Origin: Desulfosporosinus nitroreducens
GTDB taxonomy: Bacteria > Bacillota > Desulfitobacteriia > Desulfitobacteriales > Desulfitobacteriaceae
Assembly (NCBI RefSeq): GCF_023897015.1
Contig: NZ_JAMHFY010000031.1
Coordinates: 1 to 55,188 of the forward strand
Length of the DNA stretch: 55,188 nt
Reading direction: 5' to 3'
Part shown: piece by piece, positions 41,153 to 49,224 of the stretch
Numbering within the stretch: position 1 is the stretch's first letter
Layout: each line of letters starts with the position of its first letter
Notes under the pieces: model-generated
Databases searched by the model: none
The model's input: the letters and a program-made list of their open reading frames with translations, nothing else
Told to the model about the DNA's origin: nothing
Translations under genes and position numbers: made by a program

Positions 41153-41898
41153 AACTGCCCTATCTTTTGGGTTTTGTACGTAATTGTGTCGATTTACCCA
41201 GCGAGCCACCATTGTTCACAAGATTGACAACAGTAGGAAAGCACAGTGTAATTTGGTGTAAGTCCCCAATGGAGACTTTTACCACAAAACAGGACTTTCT
41301 ATTGGCTATGTTGCAGTGGTTTGAGAAAATCCAACATCTTGAATTAACGGTGCTACCGATACAGTCTGGGGTGAGTGTTTTAAATGAGGGCTACTTGGAA
41401 GGGCTTCTACGAATTTATAAAAGAGAATTGGATCTATGTTTTGACAAAGTGGAAGGGTGCTCGGAGTATTGTTTGACCATCATTCAGAGGGATCAGGGCT
41501 ACGCTCATTTATCATATGCTTCGTTGCGAGAAAATGTGAGTAGTGGAAAGGAGTACCTTGATCGGGTAAGGATGTGGCATCAGATGATGGAAAGGGAAGT
41601 ATTGCAGGCTAGAGAGGTAATTTTAAATTTTTGCTTACGGTTAACCCCGTGGATTAAAGACTGTTGGTCTGAAACCCCTCAAACTCAGGGGGAAGGAATT
41701 AATTTGAGCTTTTTAGTGCCTAATGCATGTCAACAAGAGTTTATCAATGAATTGAAACTACTTTTGGCTGAAGTTAATGTCACGGATAAATGGACGGGAC
41801 CGTGGCTTCCTTTTCATTTCAGTTCATTTACTTTAAAACCGGAAAGGTTCCTTATTCACGAATCTTTGAATTGGGGCAAAGGGAGGGTTACCTCATGA
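41149..41898 (+). CDS. Gas vesicle protein GvpF/GvpL, copy 3
   Basis: A 249-residue, divergent GvpF/L protein. The N-terminal strand is present as YLLGFVRNCVDLPSE, the middle has LELTVLPIQSGVSVLNEGYL and the C-terminus keeps the family end DKWTGPWLPFHFSSF. The overall similarity to copies 1 and 2 is low except for the TGPW-P-HF end. It overlaps gvpS at the start (ATGA) and gvpK at the end. Confidence 0.85.
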   Translation: MKLPYLLGFVRNCVDLPSEPPLFTRLTTVGKHSVIWCKSPMETFTTKQDFLLAMLQWFEKIQHLELTVLPIQSGVSVLNEGYLEGLLRIYKRELDLCFDKVEGCSEYCLTIIQRDQGYAHLSYASLRENVSSGKEYLDRVRMWHQMMEREVLQAREVILNFCLRLTPWIKDCWSETPQTQGEGINLSFLVPNACQQEFINELKLLLAEVNVTDKWTGPWLPFHFSSFTLKPERFLIHESLNWGKGRVTS

Positions 41899-42227
41899 TC
41901 GAGGAAGACGAATCAGGTGCAAAAATCGCAGAGTGCGTTATAGGTTTTGAAGGACAAAGTGCTGCTGGGCGTGTTAATGCTAATCAAGATAATGCGGATC
42001 AGGGGCTCGCGAAGCTTGTACTCACTTTGGTGGAATTATTAAGGAGAGTTATGGAGCATGAAGCTTTGCGGCGCATTGATGGTGGGACTTTAACGGAAAG
42101 AGAAATAGAAGAAATGGGAGAAACTTTCTTGAAGCTGGATAACAAAATGATTGAAATGCGTGAGATATTTGGACTAAAAGAGGATGATCTAAACCTGGAT
42201 CTAGGGCCTTTGGGAAATCTTATGTAG
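41895..42227 (+). CDS. gvpK: Gas vesicle protein GvpK
   Basis: A 110-residue GvpK. I start at the ATG at 41895, which overlaps the gvpF/L stop and has GGGAGGG upstream. The core reads ADQGLAKLVLTLVELLRRVM, then EHEALRRIDGGTLTEREIEE and LDLGPLGNL at the end, all family hallmarks. GvpK is a conserved accessory protein required for vesicle assembly. Confidence 0.94.
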   Translation: MIEEDESGAKIAECVIGFEGQSAAGRVNANQDNADQGLAKLVLTLVELLRRVMEHEALRRIDGGTLTEREIEEMGETFLKLDNKMIEMREIFGLKEDDLNLDLGPLGNLM

Positions 42228-42245
42228 GGAGGGGTGGGGAGAAAC

Positions 42246-42596
42246 GTGGCAATTCAACATTCGAACAACAGTAGTGGTTTGGGAGATCTCTTAGAACGAA
42301 TATTGGACAAGGGGATCGTAATCGCCGGGGATATAAAAATATCGTTGGCTGATGTTGAGTTATTAAATATCAAAATACGCTTGCTAGTGGCATCCGTGGA
42401 CAAAGCTAAAGAAATGGGAATTGACTGGTGGGCGCATGATCCTTATCTTTCATCACGCGCGAGAGTATCTGAGCAACAAGCGATTGCTGTAAATGCAGAA
42501 CCAGTTCAGATTCAATCGGATGAGGTCTCGGAAGATTGCACAATGCCCAGAGAAGAGAAAGAATCGATATTTAAAAGACCAAAATATCGAAATTAA
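42246..42596 (+). CDS. gvpJ: Gas vesicle protein GvpJ
   Basis: A 116-residue GvpJ, a minor GvpA homologue. I prefer the GTG at 42246, which follows AGGGAGGGG; a GTG at 42234 is possible. The GvpA-like core is [20 protein letters not shown], then KISLADVELLNIKIRLLVAS, with a following DPYL segment. A hydrophilic tail of about 45 residues follows. The stop codon lies in the left arm of a strong terminator. Confidence 0.92.
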   Translation: MAIQHSNNSSGLGDLLERILDKGIVIAGDIKISLADVELLNIKIRLLVASVDKAKEMGIDWWAHDPYLSSRARVSEQQAIAVNAEPVQIQSDEVSEDCTMPREEKESIFKRPKYRN

Positions 42597-42650
42597 CATA
42601 GTGAGAAAAGGGAGGGTGAAAGCCTTCCCTTTTCTCACTATGTTAATTTT
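42591..42650 (+). terminator. Terminator of the main gvp operon
   Basis: AATTAACATAGTGAGAAAAG and its complement CTTTTCTCACTATGTTAATT, continued by GGGAGG/CCTTCCC, form a stem of about 25 bp with one bulge, then TTTATCC. Confidence 0.85.
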
Positions 42651-42780
42651 ATCCATGACTAAACGTTTGTGGATATATTCAGCTCAAAGTTTCCTTTATG
42701 AGAAAGAATAAAGATTATTAATCACCCTTGTCCGTTGTTGGACATATGCTATGGTAAGACAGGGAGAGGAGGGGAAATGC

Positions 42781-42996
42781 ATGAAAAAGGACGTCGATTC
42801 CTCAAGCTTAGCAGAAGTTGTTGACCGTATTTTGGAAAAAGGAGTAGTCATCGACGGATATGTGAGGGTTTCTCTAGTCGGTATAGAACTTTTAACCGTC
42901 GATCTTCGTATCGTAATTGCCAGTGTTAATAGTTTTTTGAGATATGCCTGCGCAGTGGGGCTAACCACCGAACATCATCACGGCGACCTGTTTTAA
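42781..42996 (+). CDS. gvpA: Gas vesicle structural protein GvpA, copy 3
   Basis: A 71-residue GvpA most similar to copy 1 in its ends ([20 protein letters not shown] at the start, HHHGDLF at the end) but with substitutions in the core ([34 protein letters not shown]), including a Cys. GGAGAGGAGGGG is the ribosome site. It lies beyond the main operon terminator and has its own terminator; TTGTCC-N16-TATGGT (42729-42756) is a possible promoter. Separate control of this shell variant is likely. Confidence 0.95.
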   Translation: MKKDVDSSSLAEVVDRILEKGVVIDGYVRVSLVGIELLTVDLRIVIASVNSFLRYACAVGLTTEHHHGDLF

Positions 42997-43033
42997 AAAA
43001 GGGAGGGAGAAATCCTTCCCTATATTTTTAGAT
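42997..43033 (+). terminator. Terminator after gvpA3
   Basis: AAAGGGAGGG-AGAAAT-CCTTCCCT followed by ATATTTTTAG. Confidence 0.75.
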
Positions 43034-43087
43034 TGATCGTATTCTGAAATAGGGATAGTCATAGACGGACTTGTAAGGACAATTGTT

Positions 43088-44134
43088 TTATGCCAGTGGA
43101 GGGGATATTTCCTCCGTTCTTACATTGTACATACTCTCTCTACCAATGACTGTTTTATAAGCTTCTAATGTGATCTCTGCAACTTTAGACCAAGTATATA
43201 GGTTGTGTATGTGCTGCATTAAGGGCAGGGGAGAGGCATTAAAGGATTGTTCAAGGGCAGTACGTAAGCTTAGATCGTCTTGCGGGTGCACATAAAGGGC
43301 CATATCCCGGAAATACTCCTTAGGACTTCCTTGGTCTGTTGAGATCACGACAGTCCCGCACGCTCCAGCCTCTAAGCTCGACAATCCTGGGGTTTCAAAC
43401 CAACTGGGTAAGGCATGTGCTTTGGCCGCCGAATAAGCCGAAGCAAGTAGTGCTCCCTGCAGAGTGCCAATATGGGTGACGTTTGAATGAGATGCTACAC
43501 TTTTATAATAATTTAGGTCATTAACAGGCCCTAGGAGAACGAGAGAAAGATCAAGATTCTGACAAGCCTTTGCCAACCAAAGTTGGTTTTTCCGTGGGGA
43601 AATTCTTGCAGCACAGAGCACAAAATCTTTGGGAAGATTAGGGAACTGTTCCCGGAATAGCTTAGGATTTGCGCCGATGAATGAATCTGGAAACCCATTC
43701 GGAACCACTTGATAGGATGCAGATTTGAGAAAATCTTGTTGGAGAACGTCCATCTCAATTTGACTATTGGGGAGTAAGAGATCACATTCGCCCACGAGTC
43801 GAGCACGCATGGGTTGCATATGTTTCCAGGCTGCTAGAGCATTGGGACTTGCACCTTCTCGCTTAAAGTAAGCATTTGGAGGCCAATAAATGGGAGAGAG
43901 GATAATTCCTTTTCTTTGCTTTTGGGCATTAAGAAAGAACATATAACTTTCTTTAATACGCGTGATATTGAAAATATGAACTAAGTCATAGGGAGTAAGA
44001 TCAAGATTAGGATCAGCGGAAAGATGCACTTCAACGCCAAGCTTTTTTAGCTCTTGCCCGGTCAATACTATTTGCACAGTATCACCGGCAGGGGTTTTCA
44101 GAAAGTCCGGGCGAGCTTGGAAAAGTACTTTCAT
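43088..44134 (-). CDS. GT4-type glycosyltransferase
   Basis: A 348-residue GT-B glycosyltransferase (family GT4-like). The start is ATG at 44134, behind GGGGAGGA. Family features are DLVHIFNITR (N-domain), LLPNSQIEMD, YQVVPNGFPDSF, VLCAARISPRKNQLWLAKA and the C-domain donor loop PSWFETPGLSSLEAGACG with the EX7E-type Glu pair. It is the last gene of a minus-strand group with a CgeB-like protein, the DUF1858-like selenoprotein candidate and a coiled-coil protein. Probably builds a surface glycan; acceptor unknown. Confidence 0.88.
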   Translation of the reverse strand: MKVLFQARPDFLKTPAGDTVQIVLTGQELKKLGVEVHLSADPNLDLTPYDLVHIFNITRIKESYMFFLNAQKQRKGIILSPIYWPPNAYFKREGASPNALAAWKHMQPMRARLVGECDLLLPNSQIEMDVLQQDFLKSASYQVVPNGFPDSFIGANPKLFREQFPNLPKDFVLCAARISPRKNQLWLAKACQNLDLSLVLLGPVNDLNYYKSVASHSNVTHIGTLQGALLASAYSAAKAHALPSWFETPGLSSLEAGACGTVVISTDQGSPKEYFRDMALYVHPQDDLSLRTALEQSFNASPLPLMQHIHNLYTWSKVAEITLEAYKTVIGRESMYNVRTEEISPPLA

Positions 44135-44268
44135 AAAGAATCCTCCCCAAAGATAACTCGTTATAAGAAATGTAAAGGTGTGAAGAATATTAGAATATAA
44201 AAAAATCAAGATAAAAAACTACTAACTAAGAACTATAGGAATTAAAAATTATAAATGAGTAAGACGAA

Positions 44269-45219
44269 TTATAGCTTTTGTAGAAACTTATGGACAGACT
44301 GGATACGGTGTTGATAAGTATGGTTACGGTAAACTTCTTCTTGACCTTGGCGAGCTATTTTTTCTCTTAGGTCTTCGCGGCCTAAGTAAAAACGGACAAG
44401 CTCTAACGTTTCATCAGGATGACGGCTCCAGACGAGATGGACATGGTTTTTAAAATGGTTTTCAACGGCAGGCGTCCAATGGGTTAGAAAAAAGGCTCGA
44501 CAACCTAAGGCTTCGAAAGTTCGCATGCTCATCATCGTAGGAGAGTCAATCACAGAATTTAAGCCTAATACAATTTTAGCAGAAGAATAAGCACATGGTA
44601 ATTGATCATAGGGTAAATAGCCTTGATACAATTCGGGTTCCAAAGTGTAGTGATCTTTGTTTGCTATCCAGTCCCTATTCCCGAAAACCTTTAAATCAAA
44701 TGGTCCTGACCGCAACGGAGAAAGGACTGTTTCTAGTCCAATTCTCCTTTGAGGATACGAAGTATAGTAATTGGCAACGAGAAGTAAATCGCAAGAATAC
44801 TGAAGTGATGGTTCTGTCGGCCGATGGAAAGAAGGATTACAGGCAAAGTGAAAATAGAGAGCTGGTATTTTATCCCGCTGATAAAGAGGTAGACATTCCT
44901 TGGCGGGTGTAAGAACCAGACTAGCCCCTCGTGCCAAAGGACGAGACATAAGGCGCCAGTCTGGGGGATCATCAATGGCCCAATAGATTAATGGGAGGGA
45001 ATGTCGGCGTAAAAGTGGGAAAAGTTTTTGGGCCACTGTGGAGATCGAAACTCCTTCAGCTAAAGCAAATTTAGGCTTCCAGGTCTTTAATAAATTAGTC
45101 AAACGGTCTTCCCAACCCGATTGGTGAACGGGAATATATCGAATGTCATCTAATGGGGAAAAACCTGAGGCCAGTCCTTGGCACAACAAAGATGAATTAT
45201 TCAAAAAGAGAACATTCAT
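44269..45219 (-). CDS. CgeB-like glycosyltransferase
   Basis: A 316-residue protein similar to the CgeB/spore maturation glycosyltransferase family. The start is the ATG at 45219; GGAG nine bases upstream is its ribosome site, and the ATG overlaps the stop codon of the preceding gene (TAATG). Features are VLFLNNSSLLCQGL, PLIYWAIDDPPDW, GLNSVIDSPTMMSMRTFEAL and GCRAFFLTHWTP. CgeB is thought to glycosylate the outer spore surface in Bacillus, which fits the other genes here. Confidence 0.83.
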   Translation of the reverse strand: MNVLFLNNSSLLCQGLASGFSPLDDIRYIPVHQSGWEDRLTNLLKTWKPKFALAEGVSISTVAQKLFPLLRRHSLPLIYWAIDDPPDWRLMSRPLARGASLVLTPAKECLPLYQRDKIPALYFHFACNPSFHRPTEPSLQYSCDLLLVANYYTSYPQRRIGLETVLSPLRSGPFDLKVFGNRDWIANKDHYTLEPELYQGYLPYDQLPCAYSSAKIVLGLNSVIDSPTMMSMRTFEALGCRAFFLTHWTPAVENHFKNHVHLVWSRHPDETLELVRFYLGREDLREKIARQGQEEVYRNHTYQHRIQSVHKFLQKL

Positions 45220-45449
45220 TAATAGTGTCTCCATTGATGTTTAGATTGTTCAATCGCAACTTCTAAGGTTTTAATCAAGGTTGCGGAGTTAATTCGGTAT
45301 TGTTGAGCAGCCTGCTCAACACTCATATTGAGTAAGCTTTTCGCCCCTCAACCAGATGAAAGTATTCCGAACTTACGAAGTGTTTTAGCTGTCTGAGGAT
45401 ATTTACATAGAATATCCGCGATGTTGGTGGTTAAATCTAAGTGATCCAT
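45219..45449 (-). CDS. DUF1858-like small protein with in-frame UGA (candidate selenoprotein)
   Basis: A 76-codon frame that is open from the ATG at 45449 to TAA except for one TGA at codon 34 (45350-45348). It reads KYPQTAKTLRKFGILSSG, then U, then GAKSLLNMSVEQAAQQYRI. This matches the DUF1858 pattern (KYPE..LxxxGIxCxxCGAxxxSLEEAA), with U where the second motif Cys is normally found and Ser at the first. AAAGGAGG precedes the start by 12 bases, the start overlaps the upstream gene by 13 bases, and the stop overlaps the cgeB-like start, so translation through the UGA keeps the operon coupled. A 9-bp hairpin follows the UGA. A point-mutated pseudogene is the alternative. Confidence 0.75.
45301..45333 (-). 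promoter_or_regulatory. Candidate SECIS region of the DUF1858-like gene
   Basis: On the minus strand TGTTGAGCA-GGC-TGCTCAACA (45321-45301) is a perfect hairpin whose loop begins with G and lies 35 bases after the UGA. A smaller hairpin ACTCA-ATA-TGAGT lies between, but its loop has no G. Confidence 0.5.
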
Positions 45450-47245
45450 TTATTCCAAAATCCTCCTTTGTTCTTAGCATCGTCCTTTTCTGATTGAAGT
45501 TGACAAATCTGTGTTTCTAGTTTTTCAAGTGATGAGTCACTCTCTTCTTGTTTAACAAGCATGACACGGAGAACCTGTGATAGACTTTGGGTTTCCTTTT
45601 CCAGATTGGACATGGCTTCCTTGACCGGTTCAAGTTCATCAAAGGGTGGTGGATCTTCTTGTTTGGATTGAAGAGCATTTTCGGAAATTACTTCTATTAC
45701 TTGGTCAAACTTGGAGAGCATATTTTGAACTGCAAGACTGAGGAGTGTGTTTTCTTGTTCGAGATGGGCGACTGTTTTGATCAAAGATTGGAGTTGATCT
45801 GGTTCTTTACTTGGCATCGAATGAAGGACCTCCTCGGTAAGGTTCTCAGGAACTAGAGTTTCTTCGAGAACTTCAGACTTCTCAGATGGTTCGGATATTT
45901 GAGATGTTTCATGAGTTTCGGGTGTTTCAAATAGTTTGGGTACTTCAGGGCTTTCGGGAGTTTCAGAGGTTTTAGGTATTTCCGCTACGGCTTCAGGTAT
46001 TCCGGGTAATTCGATTACATCAGGTAACGGTGGTTTTTCTGGCTGGCTTGGTGAATTTAGTTCACGCAAGTGTATTGTTGCAGGGATGCCCGTAAGAGGG
46101 TCACTATGTGAAGAGAGTTGGTCTGGATAGAAGGCCGGTACGGGAGGTGGAGTAGGCGTGGGAGAAGAAATCGGAGAGTTAACCTGGTTAGAAATAGTGT
46201 AATGGGGTGTAGGTGACGGAGTCTGAAAATTAACGATGAATCCTAATTCGCGGTAATATGCCGGAGTGTGCCTCAGTATTTGATCTTCTAACCAGTAAGT
46301 CTGATGAAAATATTTTCTGTCATTATGAACCCATTGTAGGATTTGTTTAAAAGGGGTGTGGGAAGCGAGCATTTTCCACCCTTTGCCATCGTTTTGCATA
46401 AGTATTTCTTCTCCAGTAGAAACAAGGAGCCACAATACTCCTCCTATCTCTAAAGCACCGATACTTTTGCAAGGTAAATTGAACGTTTTAATTGGGGCTA
46501 GTGACGGATGCCAATTATTAGCTAGTTCGTGGGCATCCAACTTCTGGGCTGAACGGAGTTCGAACTGACCTGTGGATGTTTTAACGACCCAAAAGAGATG
46601 ATGAACATTGTCGGTTGTCATAAGTGCAGCCATATCCACGACCTCACCGGGTATTTTCAATGTTTCGGTTGGAGATCCCCATATGTGAAACGTTCCATTA
46701 AAGCGATTTGTAAAGAGAAGAGAATGTCGTCCTTGGAATGTTACGGTGCAAAGATGAAGATTGCCTTGACTATCTAAGTTAACGTGATAAAGAGGTTCTC
46801 GGGGGTGAACGACCTCACCCATATGATTACTGTGCCAAGAGTTTCCATTCCAGAATCGGTGTTCAATACGCCAAAGTTCGGGTATGGATTGGTGCGTGGA
46901 AGCGTAAAAGATATGTATTACCTTACCTTGTGGAAACAGAAAGAGCCTGCGATAGCGTTTGCCACGTACATCCAGTTTAGCAATTAAGGTTGTCTGGGGT
47001 GTACCTGCTCCAGTAATAAGGGTGTAACACAGATCTCCACTAGATTTGAGTATAACAAGATGAACGGTTTTAGAATCAGTCATAATCCCATGAGCCAAAA
47101 GAAGAGGTTCCTGGATTCGATAAGAGGGTTCATGACTGTGTGCATTAAACAGCGCGCAGCCCTGAGAGTCGATATGTAAGTATGAAGATTCACTTTCATA
47201 GGTTAAGAGGAGGGGGTTAAAAGTGTTTCGAGTTAAGAAAGCCAA
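45437..47245 (-). CDS. Large protein with propeller-like N-terminus and coiled-coil C-terminus
   Basis: About 602 residues. I prefer the TTG at 47245, seven bases after GGAAGTG; a GTG at 47254 is possible. Residues 1-340 contain repeated W/F-rich beta segments (HLVILKSSGDLCYTLITG, VIHIFYASTHQ, HHLFWVVKTSTGQF, GVLWLLVSTGEEI) that suggest a beta propeller. Residues 350-470 are rich in Pro, Glu, Ser and Thr. Residues 475-590 form a coiled coil (HLEQENTLLSLAVQNMLSK, LEKETQSLSQVLRVMLV). No signal peptide. The family is not recognised. It leads the group with the DUF1858-like gene and glycosyltransferases and may be a spore-surface or exosporium protein. Confidence 0.65.
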   Translation of the reverse strand: MAFLTRNTFNPLLLTYESESSYLHIDSQGCALFNAHSHEPSYRIQEPLLLAHGIMTDSKTVHLVILKSSGDLCYTLITGAGTPQTTLIAKLDVRGKRYRRLFLFPQGKVIHIFYASTHQSIPELWRIEHRFWNGNSWHSNHMGEVVHPREPLYHVNLDSQGNLHLCTVTFQGRHSLLFTNRFNGTFHIWGSPTETLKIPGEVVDMAALMTTDNVHHLFWVVKTSTGQFELRSAQKLDAHELANNWHPSLAPIKTFNLPCKSIGALEIGGVLWLLVSTGEEILMQNDGKGWKMLASHTPFKQILQWVHNDRKYFHQTYWLEDQILRHTPAYYRELGFIVNFQTPSPTPHYTISNQVNSPISSPTPTPPPVPAFYPDQLSSHSDPLTGIPATIHLRELNSPSQPEKPPLPDVIELPGIPEAVAEIPKTSETPESPEVPKLFETPETHETSQISEPSEKSEVLEETLVPENLTEEVLHSMPSKEPDQLQSLIKTVAHLEQENTLLSLAVQNMLSKFDQVIEVISENALQSKQEDPPPFDELEPVKEAMSNLEKETQSLSQVLRVMLVKQEESDSSLEKLETQICQLQSEKDDAKNKGGFWNKWIT

Positions 47246-47284
47246 TACGATCACTTCCTTTTTTCATTATTTAAGTGATCCATC

Positions 47285-47500
47285 CCGTGTATAGAAAACT
47301 TGGCTAGCGCCAAGATTTTGGTCGCCGGAGATCGCCTTAGTTGAACTTATGCGCTGGCCATGACTCTACAGGACGTTCGAGATTAGAGCGTTGCCACGGA
47401 TGCAAGGCGCCGTGATGGGCCGAGTGTCCCAGTAGCCAAGGATGGCATGAAGGACCTTCTAGAAAGTATATAACGATAAGCTCAACTTTCTGACTAGTAT
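47285..47500 (-). repeat. Dispersed structured repeat, copy 5 (inverted)
   Basis: The complement of this segment matches 38472-38640 over roughly 180 bases with only scattered differences: GTCAGAAAGTTGAGCTTATC, GCCATCCTTGGCTACTGGGA, CACTCGGCCCATCACGGCG, CTCTAATCTCGAACGTCCTG. The left end GAAAACTTGGCTAGCGCC is the complement of the CTAGCCAAGTTTTC end at 38396. No gene is present. Confidence 0.75.
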
Positions 47501-47502
47501 AA

Positions 47503-47536
47503 GAAAGGGCCGTTTATGGACGACCCTTTCTTTAAG
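47503..47536 (-). terminator. Terminator of the propeller gene
   Basis: AGAAAGGG and CCCTTTCT pair across a GC-containing loop, downstream of the stop at 47584; the following bases on the minus strand are TATACTAG. Confidence 0.55.
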
Positions 47537-47583
47537 AAGGGCAATGATTTATAAGAAGAGGGTGAATAACACATCAAGAGCGG

Positions 47584-49140
47584 TTACCGACAAGTATCCT
47601 GCTGTGGTGGGAAGAAATCACTTGGGAATGGGGTAAGGGTTGTATCAAAGAAATTGACACATGGATTTTCTGGAATATCAGGGAATTCCTCGCAAATAGG
47701 AGGTTCAGGGCAGAATCCAAAGGCTGGAATGAGAAGTTGAACGAGGCCTGTAACTTTAGTGATGACAAAGCTTCCAATGGCAATTTGAATTGTTGTTGTT
47801 GTAAAAAGTGGGCTCGTTAATACTTCTGTTCTTGTTTCAACGCGCAAATTAAAGTCGAATTCTGGTCGTGTTGGTGGGAAGTACATGACGATATCTTTGT
47901 TGATATCTGGAAGGGTGCCTGTGACTGTAAACAAGACTCCGGTTGAATCCCTTAAAGTTAACGTATAGGGAATTTGAATTGTGAATTGAACTCTGGAGAA
48001 GTTTGGCCGCGCAGGAATGGGTGTAATAACGACACTGCCAGGAACAATCACACCAGTAGAAAAGGTCATGCTTACAAAGGTGAAAGGAGGAACACCACCA
48101 ATTGGTAAGGTAACGATGAAGGCAGGGAAGCATTCCCTTTGCAAACAGCTGGCATAAACTTTTTCAACGATAATGCAGACAGATTCGGTTATTTCCTCAA
48201 GTTGATAAGGGTCCGTCAAATCGATGGGGTCACTAGGTGATAAGGCTGAACCCACTCTTCCCACGGTAACACCTCGTGGTGGGAATGATGTTGGTAATGC
48301 AGCGGCGATGGTGTTGGTTAGAGTGTTGATGATGCTTATTGAGCTGTCGCCTTCGTTAGCAACCCATAATTGTGTGCCATCACCAGTAACATCTAGCCCG
48401 AGGGGGTTTATCCCAACTGGTATATTAGTTATAACGTTAAGTCCTGTGGTCGAGATCACGCTTACGCTGTTGGATCCGAAGTTGCTTACATACATGAAAA
48501 CAGGATTTACAGGGTTCGCAGCAATCTTTTGCGGGTTCGAGCCGACCGGGATGAGGCTTAATAGAGCATTTGTTGCGGTGTTAATGACACTGACATTGTT
48601 GCTGCCACTGTTGACTACGAAGAGCTTAGTATTGTCTAAACTAACAGCCAGACCATTAGGTGAAGTTCCTACTGGGATCGTTGCGATGACGGTATTGGTT
48701 ACTGGATTGATGACAGAGACTGTATTACTGTCGCTATTGCTTACGTAGACACGACTGCCATCACGGGCAATAGTGACATCGATCGGCCCTGAGCCAACCG
48801 TAATGGTGCTTACTACAGTATGAGTTGGAATGCTAATAACGGAAACAGTTCCACTTCCAGAGTTTGTCACATATGCTGTAGTACTAGTAGGGTCAATAGC
48901 GACCGACGTTGGGGCAAGACCTACTGGGATCGTAGCTAAGACTAGATTTCCGGCGGTGCAAATGACGGAGACTGTGTTACTACCGAAATTAGGGACTAAA
49001 ACCTTGGTACCATCCGGCGTACGTCTTGGGAAAGCGGGCGCGATCCCTACGGGAATGGTAGCGACTAGCACATCGCTGTATACATTATATATGGCGACTG
49101 CGTTGTCGAGTGTTACCCAAGCATGGGTTTCAAATAGCAT
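47584..49140 (-). CDS. YVTN beta-propeller protein with spore-protein-like C-terminal part
   Basis: A 518-residue protein. Residues 10-300 consist of about seven repeats of roughly 42 residues (IPVGxxPxxVAxxxxxxxxYVxNxxSxTVSVI), the YVTN propeller family: for example TIPVGTSPNGLAVSLDNTKL and NSGSNNVSVINTATN. Residues 325-480 begin ESVCIIVEKVYASCLQRECF, a motif found in clostridial spore-coat or exosporium-type proteins. The tail is Pro- and Cys-rich. No signal peptide is seen, consistent with deposition from the mother cell. AAAGGGGGGAA is the ribosome site. Surface role inferred. Confidence 0.8.
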   Translation of the reverse strand: MLFETHAWVTLDNAVAIYNVYSDVLVATIPVGIAPAFPRRTPDGTKVLVPNFGSNTVSVICTAGNLVLATIPVGLAPTSVAIDPTSTTAYVTNSGSGTVSVISIPTHTVVSTITVGSGPIDVTIARDGSRVYVSNSDSNTVSVINPVTNTVIATIPVGTSPNGLAVSLDNTKLFVVNSGSNNVSVINTATNALLSLIPVGSNPQKIAANPVNPVFMYVSNFGSNSVSVISTTGLNVITNIPVGINPLGLDVTGDGTQLWVANEGDSSISIINTLTNTIAAALPTSFPPRGVTVGRVGSALSPSDPIDLTDPYQLEEITESVCIIVEKVYASCLQRECFPAFIVTLPIGGVPPFTFVSMTFSTGVIVPGSVVITPIPARPNFSRVQFTIQIPYTLTLRDSTGVLFTVTGTLPDINKDIVMYFPPTRPEFDFNLRVETRTEVLTSPLFTTTTIQIAIGSFVITKVTGLVQLLIPAFGFCPEPPICEEFPDIPENPCVNFFDTTLTPFPSDFFPPQQDTCR

Positions 49141-49224
49141 GTGTGTATTCCCCCCTTTTTTAATTCGAGAAACGAGTAAGACTTAGTAGCTTCAACGTAT
49201 ACTATTCGCTCGTCGATTAGGGTG

